32,329 nucleotides of DNA from Deltaproteobacteria bacterium (lineage in GTDB: Bacteria > Desulfobacterota > Binatia > Bin18). A program made the position numbers and the translations under genes. The stretch is taken from assembly GCA_016874775.1 (NCBI GenBank), contig VGTJ01000050.1, positions 1 through 32,329 of the forward strand. Direction: 5' to 3'. Positions 32,181 to 32,329 of the stretch are shown here, piece after piece. The notes under the pieces were generated by a model. That model made no database searches and had not been told where the DNA came from. It saw only the letters and a program-made list of their open reading frames with translations. Numbering within the stretch: position 1 is the first letter of the stretch; each line of letters opens with the position of its first letter.

Positions 32181-32329
32181 GGCGGTGGCAGGAAACAACT
32201 TACCGCAATAGTGATTGACCGGAGTGGAGAGCCTCTGCACAAGAGCAGGGATGAGAGACGAGACCATTGTGTGCTGGCTTCGGTCTAAGTATCGAAGTCT
32301 GGTCGAAGAGCTGGATGAACGCGGGCGAC
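32181..32329 (+). mobile_element. End of an insertion sequence (ISAzo13-like), right copy
   Basis: This is the exact reverse complement of 1-149. The IS tip begins GGCGGTGGCAGG at 32181, directly after TAA (32178-32180), a possible target duplication. The element has interrupted the TauD-type gene. The transposase reads right, out of the window. Confidence 0.8.
32251..32329 (+). CDS. Transposase, N-terminal 26 codons only (ISAzo13-like)
   Basis: Starting at ATG 32251, this encodes the same peptide as the copy at 1-79. An AGAGCAGGG stretch just upstream may serve as a weak ribosome binding site. The rest of the gene lies beyond the window, so catalytic residues cannot be judged. Confidence 0.6.
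   Translation, partial: MRDETIVCWLRSKYRSLVEELDERGR

Noticed and set aside
1-32329. Composite transposon flanked by two inverted IS copies
   Set aside because: The segment holds core genes (lon, pgk, galU, gdh), which makes a 32-kb mobile unit unlikely; contig ends at repeated IS copies explain it more simply. Kept only as a possible invertible segment.

Overview
The window looks like a contig from an environmental Gram-negative bacterium. Outer-membrane and periplasmic proteins with signal peptides are present, along with strong AGGAGG-type ribosome binding sites. The gene mix includes several luciferase-like (LLM) flavin oxidoreductases, Amidohydro_2 enzymes, Baeyer-Villiger-type flavoproteins, a DUF1329 protein and a DUF2203 protein. 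This mix is reminiscent of the former Deltaproteobacteria / Binatota / Tectomicrobia type of soil or water organism. That placement is an inference from gene content only; no rRNA or tRNA was recognised.

Both ends are the same sequence in opposite orientation: a perfect 152-bp inverted repeat (1-152 and 32178-32329). Each copy holds one end of an insertion sequence plus the first 26 codons of its transposase, reading out of the window. The transposase start looks like the ISAzo13 family. The left copy has cut off the first ~100 codons of a Baeyer-Villiger-type monooxygenase. The right copy has cut the C-terminal third off a TauD-type dioxygenase. The contig probably ends here because the IS is repeated in the genome.

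Layout: 0.15-4.7 kb, catabolic genes: a truncated monooxygenase, then a leftward set of two Amidohydro_2 enzymes, a 72-aa protein and an LLM remnant. 4.7-5.3 kb, no gene seen. 5.3-9.7 kb, a rightward series: a small conserved protein, a beta-barrel-like membrane protein, an alpha/beta hydrolase, an LLM oxidoreductase and a ferritin-like protein. 10.0-12.2 kb, a Cys-rich small protein, a DUF1232 protein and glutamate dehydrogenase. 12.2-20.5 kb, a leftward block: lon, a terminator, galU, pgk, a terminator, a secreted protein and an M16 peptidase pair (one catalytic, one non-catalytic). 20.7-23.2 kb: DUF2203 - HAD hydrolase - TIGR00725/LOG-like protein, then a 5-formyl-THF cyclo-ligase-like gene on the other strand. 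23.5-28.5 kb, rightward: a one-TM small protein, an LLM oxidoreductase, a DUF1329 secreted protein, an archaeal-type NMN adenylyltransferase and an archaeal-type phosphoglycerate mutase. 28.6-32.2 kb, an oxygenase cluster: a CmcJ/NvfI-like protein and a complete Baeyer-Villiger-type monooxygenase leftward, and the broken TauD-type gene rightward.

Together this is a housekeeping core (lon, galU, pgk, gdh, NMN adenylyltransferase, mutase) embedded in oxidative catabolism genes of unknown substrate. The most promising uncharacterised units are the CmcJ-like/BVMO/TauD cluster and the barrel - hydrolase - LLM - ferritin-like series. Substrates cannot be read from sequence.
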